From a virus, in IMG/VR virus record IMGVR_UViG_3300030430_003122, positions 1-64,000 of that record: a DNA stretch of 64,000 nucleotides. The stretch is one strand, 5' to 3'. The stretch's first letter is position 1; every line of letters begins with the position of its first letter. The notes under the pieces are model-generated. The model was not told the DNA's origin. It ran no database searches and saw only the letters and a list, made by a program, of their open reading frames with translations. Positions 42,970-52,155 of this stretch are shown here, piece after piece. The position numbers and the translations under genes were made by a program.

Positions 42970-43465
42970 ATCACTAAAAACATTGTGTGAAGAGCATGAA
43001 ATTTTCATGTTTGATCTTGATCGGACGGTATTTGATACTCACACGAAAATGGGCGAACCCATTTGGGCAAAACAAATGATAAATCCATTAATTAATCTTG
43101 ATACAGACACTATTCGAGATGATTGTTTTTCTTTGTGTAAATTACAATCTGGTATTCGTTCTGTGTTAAGTTATTTACAGATTCATAATAAAAAACTTGG
43201 TTTTATATCACGGGGTGGGATATTTGATTTGGATTATGAAAAGCAACCCTCTGTTTTATTACTGAAAAATTTTGGGATTTATGATTACTTTTCGTATAAA
43301 AAAATCTTACTATACAAAGATGATAATAAGGCGGATCAATTATCTGAGATAGGATCTTGTGTATTTTTTGATGATATGGATAGAGATCTTGATTCTGCCA
43401 GAAAATTGGGTGGGATCGAGGTTTGTGATAGAAAACAATTTGAAACATGGGAAGATTTACTTTGA
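42962..43465 (+). CDS. HAD-superfamily hydrolase
   Basis: A 167-residue protein with HAD motif I FDLDRTVFDT (nucleophile Asp18, acid Asp20), motif II-like GFISRG near residue 79, and motif IV CVFFDDMDRDLDSA near 138. It is the size of small phosphatases acting on sugar phosphates or nucleotides. Between a cupin and a ThDP enzyme in the island, a sugar-phosphate phosphatase is the simplest inference. Stop and next start share one base. Confidence 0.75.
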   Translation: MIKSLKTLCEEHEIFMFDLDRTVFDTHTKMGEPIWAKQMINPLINLDTDTIRDDCFSLCKLQSGIRSVLSYLQIHNKKLGFISRGGIFDLDYEKQPSVLLLKNFGIYDYFSYKKILLYKDDNKADQLSEIGSCVFFDDMDRDLDSARKLGGIEVCDRKQFETWEDLL

Positions 43466-45255
43466 TGAAATTGTCAGATTATGTCTTTGATTTTATGTCG
43501 GAAAAATCAATCGATACTATTTTTTCTGTATCAGGAGGGGCGGCCGCCCATCTATTAAACTCTGTTGCAGAAAGAAACGATTTTAAATTCATATGCAATT
43601 ATCATGAACAATCGTGTGCGATGGCAGCAGAGTCTTATGCCAGATTGATGAATAAACCTGCATGTGTTTTGTTGACAAACGGACCCGGATCGACAAACGC
43701 AATAACAGGGGTCTCTGGTGCTTACGGTGAATCAATTCCAATGATTGTTATTTCTGGGCAAGTTCCAACTAACTTATCTTTGAATATTTTATCAAACGAC
43801 ATTAATCTCAGACAACTTGGTGTGCAAGAGTGTGACATCATTAGTTCGGTCAAGTGCATGACAAAGTATGCTACTCAAGTTACAGATCCAAAAAGAATAA
43901 GATATCATTTGGAAAAAGCATATCATCTGGCAACAACTGGCAGAAAAGGACCGGTGTGGTTAGACATTCCATTGGACATTCAGAATGCCCAGATTGAACC
44001 AGAAGAGTTAATTGGTTATGAACCAGAAGATACACCACGTTTCTCATATGATATGGATGAATTAATTCAATTAATTTGTAATGCAAAAAAACCTGTCATA
44101 GTTACAGGTAATGGAATACATTTATCCAATACTGAAAAATTGTTTTTGGAATTAAAAGAGAAACTTCAGATTCCCATAGTTTCGACATGGACATCAAAAG
44201 ATTTGATGAACTTTGATGATGAATTGTTTGTGGGTAACTTCGGCATAATGGGAGAGCGATCTGCAAATTTGTCGATTCAAAATTCTGATTTGCTACTAAT
44301 TTTAGGGAGCAGATTGTCCGTTCCAAATACTGGATATAACTACAATTCATTTTCACCAGATTCAACAAAAATAATGGTGGACATAGATGCGAATGAGTTA
44401 AACAAACCAACTCTTAAAATAGATTTTCCAATAAATGAAAACTTAAATGTTTTTCTTTCCGGTCTACTTTCTAAGTTACAAGACGTTGACTTGCCTAGTT
44501 ATGAGACTTGGAAAAATTTAACACAGTCTTGGAAGTTAAAATATCCTGTTTTCCAAGAGGAGTATAAAAACAACAAGTCTAAAATAAACTCGTTCTACTT
44601 TATGGAAGTTCTCTCCGATAAGTTAACTGAAGATAGCATTGTTGTTACTGATATGGGAACCAGTTTTACTTGTTCTATGCAATCTCTGAAGATGAATGGA
44701 CATAATAGACTGTTTACTTCAAGTTCCCAGTCTTCAATGGGATATGGATTACCGGGCGCAATTGGATCATATTTTGCACAACCAGACAAAAATATTATAC
44801 TGATAGCGGGTGATGGCGGATTTCAGATGAACATACAAGAATTACAATGTGTGGTTCACTATAACATACCAATTAAAATGTTTATTCTCAATAATAATGG
44901 ATACTTAGCCATTTCTTTGATGCAAGATAATTTGTTTAACAGTAAATATATTGGATCAAACACTCAAAGTGGTGTTAGTAGTCCTGATTTTACCAAGGTG
45001 TCGGATGCATACGGTATTAAAAGTTTTAAATTCAACAATAATACCGAACTAGAAAATCATATAGATGAAGTTTTGAATTACGAAGGGACTGCATTGTGTG
45101 AAATAATGATGACAGAAAACCAATTATTGGTTCCTCGTGTTCAGAGTAAAAAAGATAATTGTGGTAATATACAATCAACAACTTTGGACGATATGTTCCC
45201 GCATTTGAGTAATGATGAAAAGGAAAGTATAAAGATGGAAATTAATAGTATATGA
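43465..45255 (+). CDS. Thiamine-diphosphate-dependent enzyme (acetolactate-synthase-like)
   Basis: A full-length 596-residue ThDP enzyme. The catalytic Glu48 in CNYHEQSCAMAAESYA, VLLTNGPGSTNAITG near 72-86, and the ThDP/Mg motif GDGG at 449-452 followed by LNNNGY at about 477-482 are intact. The segment after it (GSNTQSGVSSPDF) resembles ThDP enzymes in O-antigen loci more than biosynthetic acetolactate synthase. YerE of yersiniose synthesis, which adds a two-carbon unit to a 4-keto-dideoxy sugar, is from this superfamily; that role here is inferred from the RfbH neighbour. Confidence 0.85.
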   Translation: MKLSDYVFDFMSEKSIDTIFSVSGGAAAHLLNSVAERNDFKFICNYHEQSCAMAAESYARLMNKPACVLLTNGPGSTNAITGVSGAYGESIPMIVISGQVPTNLSLNILSNDINLRQLGVQECDIISSVKCMTKYATQVTDPKRIRYHLEKAYHLATTGRKGPVWLDIPLDIQNAQIEPEELIGYEPEDTPRFSYDMDELIQLICNAKKPVIVTGNGIHLSNTEKLFLELKEKLQIPIVSTWTSKDLMNFDDELFVGNFGIMGERSANLSIQNSDLLLILGSRLSVPNTGYNYNSFSPDSTKIMVDIDANELNKPTLKIDFPINENLNVFLSGLLSKLQDVDLPSYETWKNLTQSWKLKYPVFQEEYKNNKSKINSFYFMEVLSDKLTEDSIVVTDMGTSFTCSMQSLKMNGHNRLFTSSSQSSMGYGLPGAIGSYFAQPDKNIILIAGDGGFQMNIQELQCVVHYNIPIKMFILNNNGYLAISLMQDNLFNSKYIGSNTQSGVSSPDFTKVSDAYGIKSFKFNNNTELENHIDEVLNYEGTALCEIMMTENQLLVPRVQSKKDNCGNIQSTTLDDMFPHLSNDEKESIKMEINSI

Positions 45256-45289
45256 ATGTATTAATTATGGTTGATTGGGGTTATTCGAT

Positions 45290-46141
45290 ATGATAGTGCA
45301 AGTTACTCTTACCCGAGACGAATTATTTTTAATTAAAGAGATGTTACCACAGTGGCAAAAGTACGCAGATGCTTTTGTTTTTATGGTTGATAGATCCGTT
45401 GATGGGACATATGAGTTCCTAATGGAAAATAAAGAAAAGTATAATATTCTCAGTGTTTTACAAACTAACTGGGAGATGGATGGGTTAACTGTAGAAACTG
45501 ATGAGAGACAAAGATTGTATGATGAAGCATTCAAACACAGTGGAAAAATCATATGTCTCGATACTGATGAATACATTGATGGTAATGTCACCAAGGAACA
45601 ACTGGAGGATATCTTAGAGGCAAACAAAAATACTGTATTCAAAGCACCGTGGATACAATACACATCAAAAGATACTCATAGGGTAGATGGTCCTTGGAGA
45701 AACAACTACCATGAGAGAATTGGTTCATATCAACAAAGAGGAAAATTTAAACAAGCAGTGAGGCATTCAGAACATATACCATCGAGTGATAATTCACTTG
45801 CGTTTAATTATCCTGATTTATTCATCGCACATCTTCAGTGGTTGGATAAAAAAACTGTTGGTGTTAAACAATATTATTGGAAGATTTCTGATTATGTTGC
45901 ACAAAGAGAACATGGTGCTGAGATCATATCGTCCGCTTGTTATGATGATTCTGTTAATAATTTCAACTGGGAGTATTCTAGTATTGACTTCCCTCTAAAG
46001 GTAAATGAAAATGTGTATGGTAAAAACAATCTAGAGGATAGTTTTAAATACAAATATATCATGGAATATATTAAAAAATATGACATCCCAAATATGAACG
46101 ATTGGGGTATGGGGATTCACTCGGGGGAAATATTCAAGTGA
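45290..46141 (+). CDS. Glycosyltransferase (GT2/GT92-like)
   Basis: A 283-residue protein. VQVTLTRDELFLIKEMLPQW near the N-terminus, FVFMVDRSVDGTYEFL and the metal-site IICLDTDEYIDG near residue 90 are the usual arrangement of GT-A enzymes with a DxDE motif. The following FKAPWIQYTSKD and IAHLQWLDKK resemble GT2 proteins in LPS loci. I chose ATG 45290; an upstream TTG is less likely. The stop overlaps the next gene start (GTGA). Donor unknown. Confidence 0.65.
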   Translation: MIVQVTLTRDELFLIKEMLPQWQKYADAFVFMVDRSVDGTYEFLMENKEKYNILSVLQTNWEMDGLTVETDERQRLYDEAFKHSGKIICLDTDEYIDGNVTKEQLEDILEANKNTVFKAPWIQYTSKDTHRVDGPWRNNYHERIGSYQQRGKFKQAVRHSEHIPSSDNSLAFNYPDLFIAHLQWLDKKTVGVKQYYWKISDYVAQREHGAEIISSACYDDSVNNFNWEYSSIDFPLKVNENVYGKNNLEDSFKYKYIMEYIKKYDIPNMNDWGMGIHSGEIFK

Positions 46142-46944
46142 AAATTTTAATAACAGGAGGCAATGGATACATTGCTAAAAGTCTTCATGAAAAATTCTCT
46201 GATAAGTATGATATAACCAGTGTGAGCAGAAAAGACTTTGATCTCTCAGACCCCATCGAAACCTTTAAGTGGTTCGAGGATAAAAAATTTGATGTTGTCA
46301 TCCACACCGCGATAGTTGGGGGAAATCGATTACAAGAAGACGACCATGAGATAACGAAACAAAATTTGTTAATGTATTATAATCTAATGCAAAATAAAAA
46401 GTCTTTTGGTAGATTACTTTCGTTTGGGTCTGGTGCAGAGGTCACAAGAACAAACACTCCATATGGGTTGAGTAAACGACTGATCGCAGACTCTATAGCA
46501 GAAACAGAAAACTTTTACAATATAATCATATTTGCGGTCTTTGATGAAAATGAATTAGATAGAAGATTTATCAAATCCAATATCAAGAGATATATCGAAA
46601 ACAAACCTATGATTGTTCATTCGGATAAGGTTATGGACTTCTTTTATATGGAGGATCTATGTTCTCTCGTTGATTACTACATCCAAAGAGTTTCCCCTCC
46701 AAAAGAAATTAACGCTTCGTATGAAAATAAATACTCACTTCGAGACATTGCAAACATGATAAACCAGTTGGGAAAACATATAGTTCCTGTTGAAATAAAA
46801 AACGAACATGACCCGGAAGTTTATGCTGGGTCTTCTGATCTACCAATTAAATGTGTTGGGTTGTTTAGGGGAATCGAAAAAACATATTTGACTTTGAAAA
46901 AACAGTCTGGTATAGTATGCACGGAAAATATATCACATGGTTAA
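46138..46944 (+). CDS. NAD(P)-dependent reductase/epimerase (SDR family)
   Basis: A 268-residue short-chain dehydrogenase: ILITGGNGYIAKSLH cofactor site, LLSFGSGAEV, catalytic YGLSK near residue 121 and DFFYMEDLCSLVDYY near 180. The short length and RmlD-like start (SVSRKDFDLSD) suggest a 4-ketoreductase. Located between the ThDP and RfbH genes, it is a candidate for the final C4 reduction of a dideoxy or branched sugar, as YerF or RfbS do. Start is GTG, preceded by GGGGGA. The promoter at 46888 lies in its 3' end. Confidence 0.7.
   Translation: MKILITGGNGYIAKSLHEKFSDKYDITSVSRKDFDLSDPIETFKWFEDKKFDVVIHTAIVGGNRLQEDDHEITKQNLLMYYNLMQNKKSFGRLLSFGSGAEVTRTNTPYGLSKRLIADSIAETENFYNIIIFAVFDENELDRRFIKSNIKRYIENKPMIVHSDKVMDFFYMEDLCSLVDYYIQRVSPPKEINASYENKYSLRDIANMINQLGKHIVPVEIKNEHDPEVYAGSSDLPIKCVGLFRGIEKTYLTLKKQSGIVCTENISHG
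46888..46916 (+). promoter_or_regulatory. Internal promoter upstream of the RfbH-like gene
   Basis: TTGACT at 46888-46893, 17-base spacer, TATAGT at 46911-46916, in the 3' end of the SDR gene, with an expected RNA start about 14 bases before the RfbH-like ATG at 46937. Placement so close to a start makes chance less likely. Confidence 0.55.
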
Positions 46945-48262
46945 TTTAACATCACAGAAACAACAAGAAGAAATCGCAGAATTAGTATCCAAGTATAGAG
47001 ATAGAAAAGAATGGACTCCGGGTGACTGGGTACAATATGCTGGACCATATTTCACCGACGAGGAGTTTATCAAAACCATCGAGTGTCTGTTAGGTGGTTG
47101 GTTGGTTCTTGGCGAAAAGGGTCTTCGCTTTGAGAGAAAATTTAAGAGATGGTTTGATAAGGGATATGGTGCGTTGACCAACAGTGGATCTAGTGCGAAC
47201 CTTCTCATGATCTCTTCCTTGAAGTCAAAGAGATTATACAATTTCAAAGAGGGAACCAAGATCATAACTCCGGTCGCAGGATTTCCTACCACACTAAATC
47301 CTATTTTACAGAATGGGTATGAACCTGTTTTTGTTGATATTGAAATTGATACGCTTAATCTAAACGTTGATCAACTAGAAGACGCAGCAAAGAGTGGAGC
47401 AAAAGCGATAACGTTCGCACATGTATTGGGCAACCCACCAAACATGGATAGAGTGATGGAGATTGTTCGAGACTATGATCTTATTCTACTAGAGGATACA
47501 TGTGACGCATTGGGTTCAACCTATGATGGAAAACTTCTAGGATCGTTCGGTAACTTCGCTTCTTGTTCTTTTTATCCTGCCCACCATATTACAATGGGAG
47601 AAGGTGGTTTTGTCGCCTGCTCCACTAAAGAGGAGGAGACGGTTGTTAAGTCACTCAGGGAATGGGGACGCGGGTGTTATTGTGCTGGTGAAAAAGCATC
47701 ATGTCTTAAGAATGGTATGTGTGGTAAAAGGTTCTCTCCTTGGATCGACTCAATGCCAGATACTATTTTTGACCACAAATACTTGTATGAAGAAATCGGA
47801 TACAACCTCAAACCAATGGACCTACAGGCAGCAATGGGATTGGTTCAACTAGACAAACTTGAGGAAATTATTGCCTTGCGTAAGAGAAACTATAAGGCAT
47901 ATTTCGATACCTTTCACAAGTATGAAGATTATTTTCACTTGCCCAGACCACAAGATAAAGCAGATCCCTCTTGGTTTGCGTTTCCACTCACGGTTCGAGA
48001 TAATGCTCCTTTTGATAGAAAAGACTTTACTCTGTGGTTAGAGGAGAATAAAATCCAAACCAGAAACTACTTTGCAGGTAATGTGTTGTTGCAACCTGCG
48101 TACACACATCTATATCCAAATATAGATGCCAAAACAAAATATCCAGTGGCGACAAAGGTGATGAAAGACACATTTTTCCTCGGAACCAGTCCTGTCATCA
48201 CAGAAGAACAGACTAAATATGTTTGTTCAACCGTAGACAAATTTTTTGAAACAAGGAAGTAA
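46937..48262 (+). CDS. rfbH: CDP-4-keto-6-deoxyglucose 3-dehydrase (RfbH/E1 type)
   Basis: PLP- and [2Fe-2S]-dependent enzyme that removes the C3 hydroxyl of a 4-keto-6-deoxy nucleotide sugar. 441 residues, usual length. In SFYPAHHITMGEGG, His216 replaces the aminotransferase Lys, the hallmark of E1. Cluster cysteines Cys189, Cys247, Cys249 and Cys256 have the C-x57-C-x1-C-x6-C spacing, close to the C-x57-C-x1-C-x7-C known for Yersinia E1. EDTCDALGSTY and IGYNLKPMDLQAAMGL match RfbH. The partner reductase (RfbI/E3) is not in this window. Confidence 0.92.
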   Translation: MVNLTSQKQQEEIAELVSKYRDRKEWTPGDWVQYAGPYFTDEEFIKTIECLLGGWLVLGEKGLRFERKFKRWFDKGYGALTNSGSSANLLMISSLKSKRLYNFKEGTKIITPVAGFPTTLNPILQNGYEPVFVDIEIDTLNLNVDQLEDAAKSGAKAITFAHVLGNPPNMDRVMEIVRDYDLILLEDTCDALGSTYDGKLLGSFGNFASCSFYPAHHITMGEGGFVACSTKEEETVVKSLREWGRGCYCAGEKASCLKNGMCGKRFSPWIDSMPDTIFDHKYLYEEIGYNLKPMDLQAAMGLVQLDKLEEIIALRKRNYKAYFDTFHKYEDYFHLPRPQDKADPSWFAFPLTVRDNAPFDRKDFTLWLEENKIQTRNYFAGNVLLQPAYTHLYPNIDAKTKYPVATKVMKDTFFLGTSPVITEEQTKYVCSTVDKFFETRK

Positions 48263-48265
48263 ATA

Positions 48266-49651
48266 ATGAGTGCAAGACCAAATGGCGTGACAGTTACACT
48301 GTGCATGATCGTAAAAGATGAAGAGCATATTATCCATGAGTGTTTGGATTCGATGCGTCCGTATATTGACCGATACGATATTACCGACACGGGATCAACC
48401 GACAGAACCAAAGAAATTATCAAAGAGTGGGGTGAGAAGAATAATATTCCCGGAACTGTTTATGATGCACCTTGGCGTGGGTTTGGTAAGTCTCGCACAG
48501 AATCTTTGAGAAACGCAGACAAGGGTGGTGCTGACTACTCTTGGGTCATCGATGCAGATGATTGTGTTCGTGGTAATTTTGTCTATCCACCCCAGTTTGG
48601 TGAACACGCTGCATATACCCTTAAGATTCATCGTGGTGACTTTGAATGGTGGCGTAATCAAATTTTTAAGAACAACATGGAGTGGGAGTATGTTGGTGTT
48701 ATTCACGAATATGCAAACAGTCCTAAACTCGCTGATTGTGGTCTGGGTGTTGCTCGACTACTCGGTGACTACAATATTGACGCTAGAACAATGGGCAATC
48801 GAACCAAGGAGTTTGATGTTAAGTTAGAAGAAGGTCAAACAGAAGAACCCGGAAAAGAATCTTGGAGGAAAAAGTATCTCCATGACGCTGCAACTTTGCT
48901 AGACTGCTTAACCAATCCCGAAAACGAAAATTACGAACCCGACAATTTAAGATATTATTTCTACCTAGCACAGTCATACTTTGATGGTGGTGACTTTGCC
49001 AGTGCGAAGGAGTGGTATACCAAGAGAGCAGAGAAGGGCGGTTGGGAAGAGGAGCAATGGTATTCTGTTCTTCGTGTTGCAATGTGCATGACTAATCTCG
49101 GAGAGAAGTGGCAGGATACTCAAGACGTATTTTTGCAGGCGTATAACCTCAGACCGCAGCGAGTTGAGTCACTCTTCAACCTTGCAAGAATTCATCGGAT
49201 GAATGGAAACCCAAGACTTGGGTATCTTTTTGCAAAAATGGGTGCTGGAACTCAAGTGCCACCCGAGGATGTATTGTTTGTCGCTAAAGATGTTTTCGAG
49301 TGGCAAATTTATGATGAACTCGCGTCCACCGCTTGGTATGCCAATGATATGCAGGCAGGACTTGCAGCGTCAAACAAACTTCTCACCGAAAAGTTGTACC
49401 CGCAAGAGCATCATGAAAGAATCATGAATAACTGGAAAAATTATGTTGCCTATTTTGAAAAAATAGAAGAAGAGAAAAAGCAAAGAGAAGCAGAGGCAAC
49501 TAAGCAAAAAATACTCAATGATGAATCCCAAAAAGCAGAGTCCGCTAAAAGGAAAGAGCAAACCAAAATTCGAGAGCAACAGAAGAAGATAAATAAGAGG
49601 AGACAGAAACAAAAAGCAGCGTCTAAGTCTCGCAAAGCATCGAGGAGATAA
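48266..49651 (+). CDS. GT2 glycosyltransferase with TPR-like and basic tail
   Basis: A 461-residue protein in three parts. Residues 1-220 are a GT2 domain: VTLCMIVKDEEHIIHECLDS, DTGSTDRTKEII and the metal site WVIDADD near 92. Residues about 230-385 are helical TPR-like repeats (YFYLAQSYFDGGDFASAKEW, LFNLARIHRMNGNPRLGYLF). Residues 390-461 are a very basic coiled coil ending in SKSRKASRR. The TPR part suggests protein acceptor binding, as in some protein O-glycosyltransferases. It ends the island, three bases before a fibre-type gene. Confidence 0.75.
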   Translation: MSARPNGVTVTLCMIVKDEEHIIHECLDSMRPYIDRYDITDTGSTDRTKEIIKEWGEKNNIPGTVYDAPWRGFGKSRTESLRNADKGGADYSWVIDADDCVRGNFVYPPQFGEHAAYTLKIHRGDFEWWRNQIFKNNMEWEYVGVIHEYANSPKLADCGLGVARLLGDYNIDARTMGNRTKEFDVKLEEGQTEEPGKESWRKKYLHDAATLLDCLTNPENENYEPDNLRYYFYLAQSYFDGGDFASAKEWYTKRAEKGGWEEEQWYSVLRVAMCMTNLGEKWQDTQDVFLQAYNLRPQRVESLFNLARIHRMNGNPRLGYLFAKMGAGTQVPPEDVLFVAKDVFEWQIYDELASTAWYANDMQAGLAASNKLLTEKLYPQEHHERIMNNWKNYVAYFEKIEEEKKQREAEATKQKILNDESQKAESAKRKEQTKIREQQKKINKRRQKQKAASKSRKASRR

Positions 49652-49653
49652 AC

Positions 49654-50118
49654 ATGCCCGCCGGAAGACATGATATAAGTGCCGAACAAGGTGTGACTTT
49701 TAAGTTGCATTTAAACTATAAGGATTCAAACACTAACCTTGTAGACCTTGCAACATATACTGCTAGAATGCAAGTTAGAAGATCACCCGAAGATTCCGAT
49801 CTTCTTCTTTTCGTCACTGGTTCTACCATGAACAATACCACCGGTGTGGTTCACAGTGGTTCTTTAACAGGCGGTGGTGTAACCGGTGATTTTTCCACTG
49901 GTAGTGGAATCGCTGGAGTTGGAGATCTAAAACTAAATTCAAATGCAGACGGATCAACCAATGGTGGAACGGGTGGTATTTTAATTAGTATGGATGCCAC
50001 TAGCATGGCAAATTGTCCCAAAGGAAATCATTTTTACGATTTAGAAATTATTAGCGGAACTGATGTCACTCGTTTGATTGAGGGAAGATTTTCTGTTGAT
50101 AGAGAAATCACAAGATGA
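49654..50118 (+). CDS. Small virion/fibre-associated protein
   Basis: A 154-residue beta-rich protein. [20 protein letters not shown] near residue 8, [16 protein letters not shown] near 33, [10 protein letters not shown] near 129 and the terminal [15 protein letters not shown] form a pattern common in phage virion proteins encoded beside fibre genes. It is probably an adaptor or N-terminal partner of the collagen-like fibre that follows, with which it overlaps by four bases. The role is inferred. Confidence 0.6.
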   Translation: MPAGRHDISAEQGVTFKLHLNYKDSNTNLVDLATYTARMQVRRSPEDSDLLLFVTGSTMNNTTGVVHSGSLTGGGVTGDFSTGSGIAGVGDLKLNSNADGSTNGGTGGILISMDATSMANCPKGNHFYDLEIISGTDVTRLIEGRFSVDREITR

Positions 50119-51530
50119 GTAACAAGATAACCATCAACACAAATGCACCGAATAAGGTGGAGGTTACTGCCACACCTAATAATATCACGGTGACTCAATC
50201 TTCTCCACAGAAAGAGACGATTGAAGTATCACAAGGTATCATTGCCGCTGGTGTCGCTGGTGCCGATGGTTCTGATGGTTCTGATGGTGTAACCGGATCG
50301 ACCGGGGCAACTGGGGCAACTGGGGCGACCGGATCGACCGGGGCAACTGGATCAACCGGTGCAACTGGATCAACCGGTGCGACTGGTGCTACCGGTATTC
50401 CCGCAGGAGTTCGTTTTCAGGTCACAACGACTTCCGGGGATGTTTCTGCTGGAGACGCTGCTTCACATGGTCAGGTGTTTTTTGCCTCGAACAATTCAAG
50501 TTTTAGAATTGCAAGCACCGACATAAATGCAGTTGATGTTAGTGCTATGGTTCATGGTTTAGGTGAGGGTAGTTTCTTAATATTCACAAATGATCTTGGA
50601 ACAAAAGAAAGAATCATTAGGATAAATGCACTCGCCTTCAGCATCGGTCTCGATTCCACTCCAAACGTCGCTAGTTACAATTCCATAACATACATTAAAC
50701 AAAGTGGATCAGTATTTTCTGATAACGAATTTGTAACAGTGAGTAGAGTTCTTGCTGGTGTGACTGGTGCTGCTGGTGCTACCGGTGCAACTGGGGCAAC
50801 TGGACTTGATCAGGTTGATACTGGTTTGACTCTCATTGAGGGATCTAGCGGTGTTACACTTGGTATTGATCCAACCTCGACCATTCATGTAGCAGGAGTA
50901 TCTTCGGATGGTGGAGCGACATTAGGTAGTTCACTTAGAGTTACAACTGCCGACAGCGATGGGGTTGCAGTTGAGGTGCCTAGCGGCGGAAGAATTCGCA
51001 ATACAAATGGTGGACCACAGGTTCACATCAAGTCAAATCAAGTTCAAATTTTACCATTGAACTCTGCCAGTTCTGGACTACATGTTACAGAGGACTTGGT
51101 GAAATCGAATAAGTTGGTTCACACCGTCGAAGGTATCTCTATGGATACCTCTGGCATCACCTTCCCCGATGGAACTCACCAGTCCAGTGCATCATCTGGT
51201 TCTATCTCAGAAATCACGGACTCATATGTTGGTCACATCGAACATGTGTTGAATAAAACATATTTCATCGATGCTAGGTTGGTTGCTGCGAGAACCATCA
51301 CTGAATTTTTTGCCTTCGCCTCTACTGGAGGTTGCACGGCGGAATTGCATGGCAACGGAAACTCAATCGGAACTATCATATTAAACCCAGATAGTCAGGG
51401 TGTCACCGGAGCAACGACACAATCCAGTTTAGCAAACACAACGATACCAGTAGGCAGCACTCTACAGTTTACGGTGAGTGGAAACACTCTCGCGGAAGAT
51501 TTCAGATTTGCGATTGGATACACACAATGA
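50115..51530 (+). CDS. Collagen-like tail fibre protein
   Basis: A 471-residue fibre protein. Residues about 54-95 are Gly-x-y triplets, mainly GAT and GST, and a shorter block [16 protein letters not shown] occurs near residue 216. Such Gly-Xaa-Thr repeats form trimeric collagen-like shafts and in bacterial spore protein BclA carry O-glycans on Thr. The rest alternates beta-rich segments with FPDGTHQSS (near 352), a common fibre motif. The C-terminus looks like a small trimeric head domain. The neighbour upstream is a TPR-containing glycosyltransferase. Confidence 0.8.
   Translation: MSNKITINTNAPNKVEVTATPNNITVTQSSPQKETIEVSQGIIAAGVAGADGSDGSDGVTGSTGATGATGATGSTGATGSTGATGSTGATGATGIPAGVRFQVTTTSGDVSAGDAASHGQVFFASNNSSFRIASTDINAVDVSAMVHGLGEGSFLIFTNDLGTKERIIRINALAFSIGLDSTPNVASYNSITYIKQSGSVFSDNEFVTVSRVLAGVTGAAGATGATGATGLDQVDTGLTLIEGSSGVTLGIDPTSTIHVAGVSSDGGATLGSSLRVTTADSDGVAVEVPSGGRIRNTNGGPQVHIKSNQVQILPLNSASSGLHVTEDLVKSNKLVHTVEGISMDTSGITFPDGTHQSSASSGSISEITDSYVGHIEHVLNKTYFIDARLVAARTITEFFAFASTGGCTAELHGNGNSIGTIILNPDSQGVTGATTQSSLANTTIPVGSTLQFTVSGNTLAEDFRFAIGYTQ
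50285..50400 (+). repeat. Nine-base tandem repeat encoding collagen-like triplets
   Basis: Tandem degenerate units encoding Gly-Ala-Thr or Gly-Ser-Thr, for example GGGGCAACT and GGATCAACC, at about twelve units in a row with occasional identical copies. A shorter second block occurs at about 50757-50812. Near-identical neighbouring units make the array prone to length change by recombination. Confidence 0.85.
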
Positions 51531-52138
51531 CCCCCATATGGTTTGGTGGTAGTCAAGGCGGACAAAGTGAGGATTGGTTCACTGATATGCGTGGTGCTGG
51601 ATCGGCGTATATTGACGGAAGTGATGATAGCGATACCGCCCAAAGTGCTTTAGTCTATCATCCGGGGTATCCTCATAACGGAACATTTACTGAAATAAGA
51701 CTCACTGGTGCGGTTGATGGGACCGAGGGGGCATCGTCCCAATACAACAGAGTTCCAAATTCAAGATTTGCCACCACCGCTAACCGTTCTGATGATCCGT
51801 TGTATGTTGCCCTGTATATTCACACAGATCAAATTCACTCATCAACTGATCCCGCTGGTCAGTATGGAAGTGTGGGAGTTCCGGGGTGGTATGTTTTCGG
51901 TCCATTAGTGGATCAGAATCCCGGTGTTAATGGAAGAAACATATGGACACAAATCGTTGCTTGGCCTACAGGTGGACCAAACACAGATAGATCTAATAAT
52001 GGGTTTCTAGGTCTTGGTGGCGATGCATATAACTTAATTGTCGTTGGTAAAAATAGTAGACCAAAAGCAAGTGGTGAAGGTGGAACTGATAGTTGGAGTA
52101 TTCCGTATGAACTACTTGAGTTTGATCCAGATCAATAA
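51527..52138 (+). CDS. Structural protein of unknown family after the fibre gene
   Basis: A 203-residue protein rich in Gly, Ser, Asp and aromatic residues: [20 protein letters not shown] at the start, [15 protein letters not shown] in the middle and [15 protein letters not shown] near the end. It looks like an all-beta domain without signal peptide. Its four-base overlap with the collagen-like fibre gene suggests a fibre tip, chaperone or receptor-binding partner. I recognise no family. Confidence 0.5.
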   Translation: MTPIWFGGSQGGQSEDWFTDMRGAGSAYIDGSDDSDTAQSALVYHPGYPHNGTFTEIRLTGAVDGTEGASSQYNRVPNSRFATTANRSDDPLYVALYIHTDQIHSSTDPAGQYGSVGVPGWYVFGPLVDQNPGVNGRNIWTQIVAWPTGGPNTDRSNNGFLGLGGDAYNLIVVGKNSRPKASGEGGTDSWSIPYELLEFDPDQ

Positions 52139-52155
52139 ATTAACTAGGAGATAAA

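Noticed and set aside
50285-50400. Tandem repeats as a possible CRISPR array
   Set aside because: Units are nine bases, contiguous and in frame with a fibre protein; there are no spacers.
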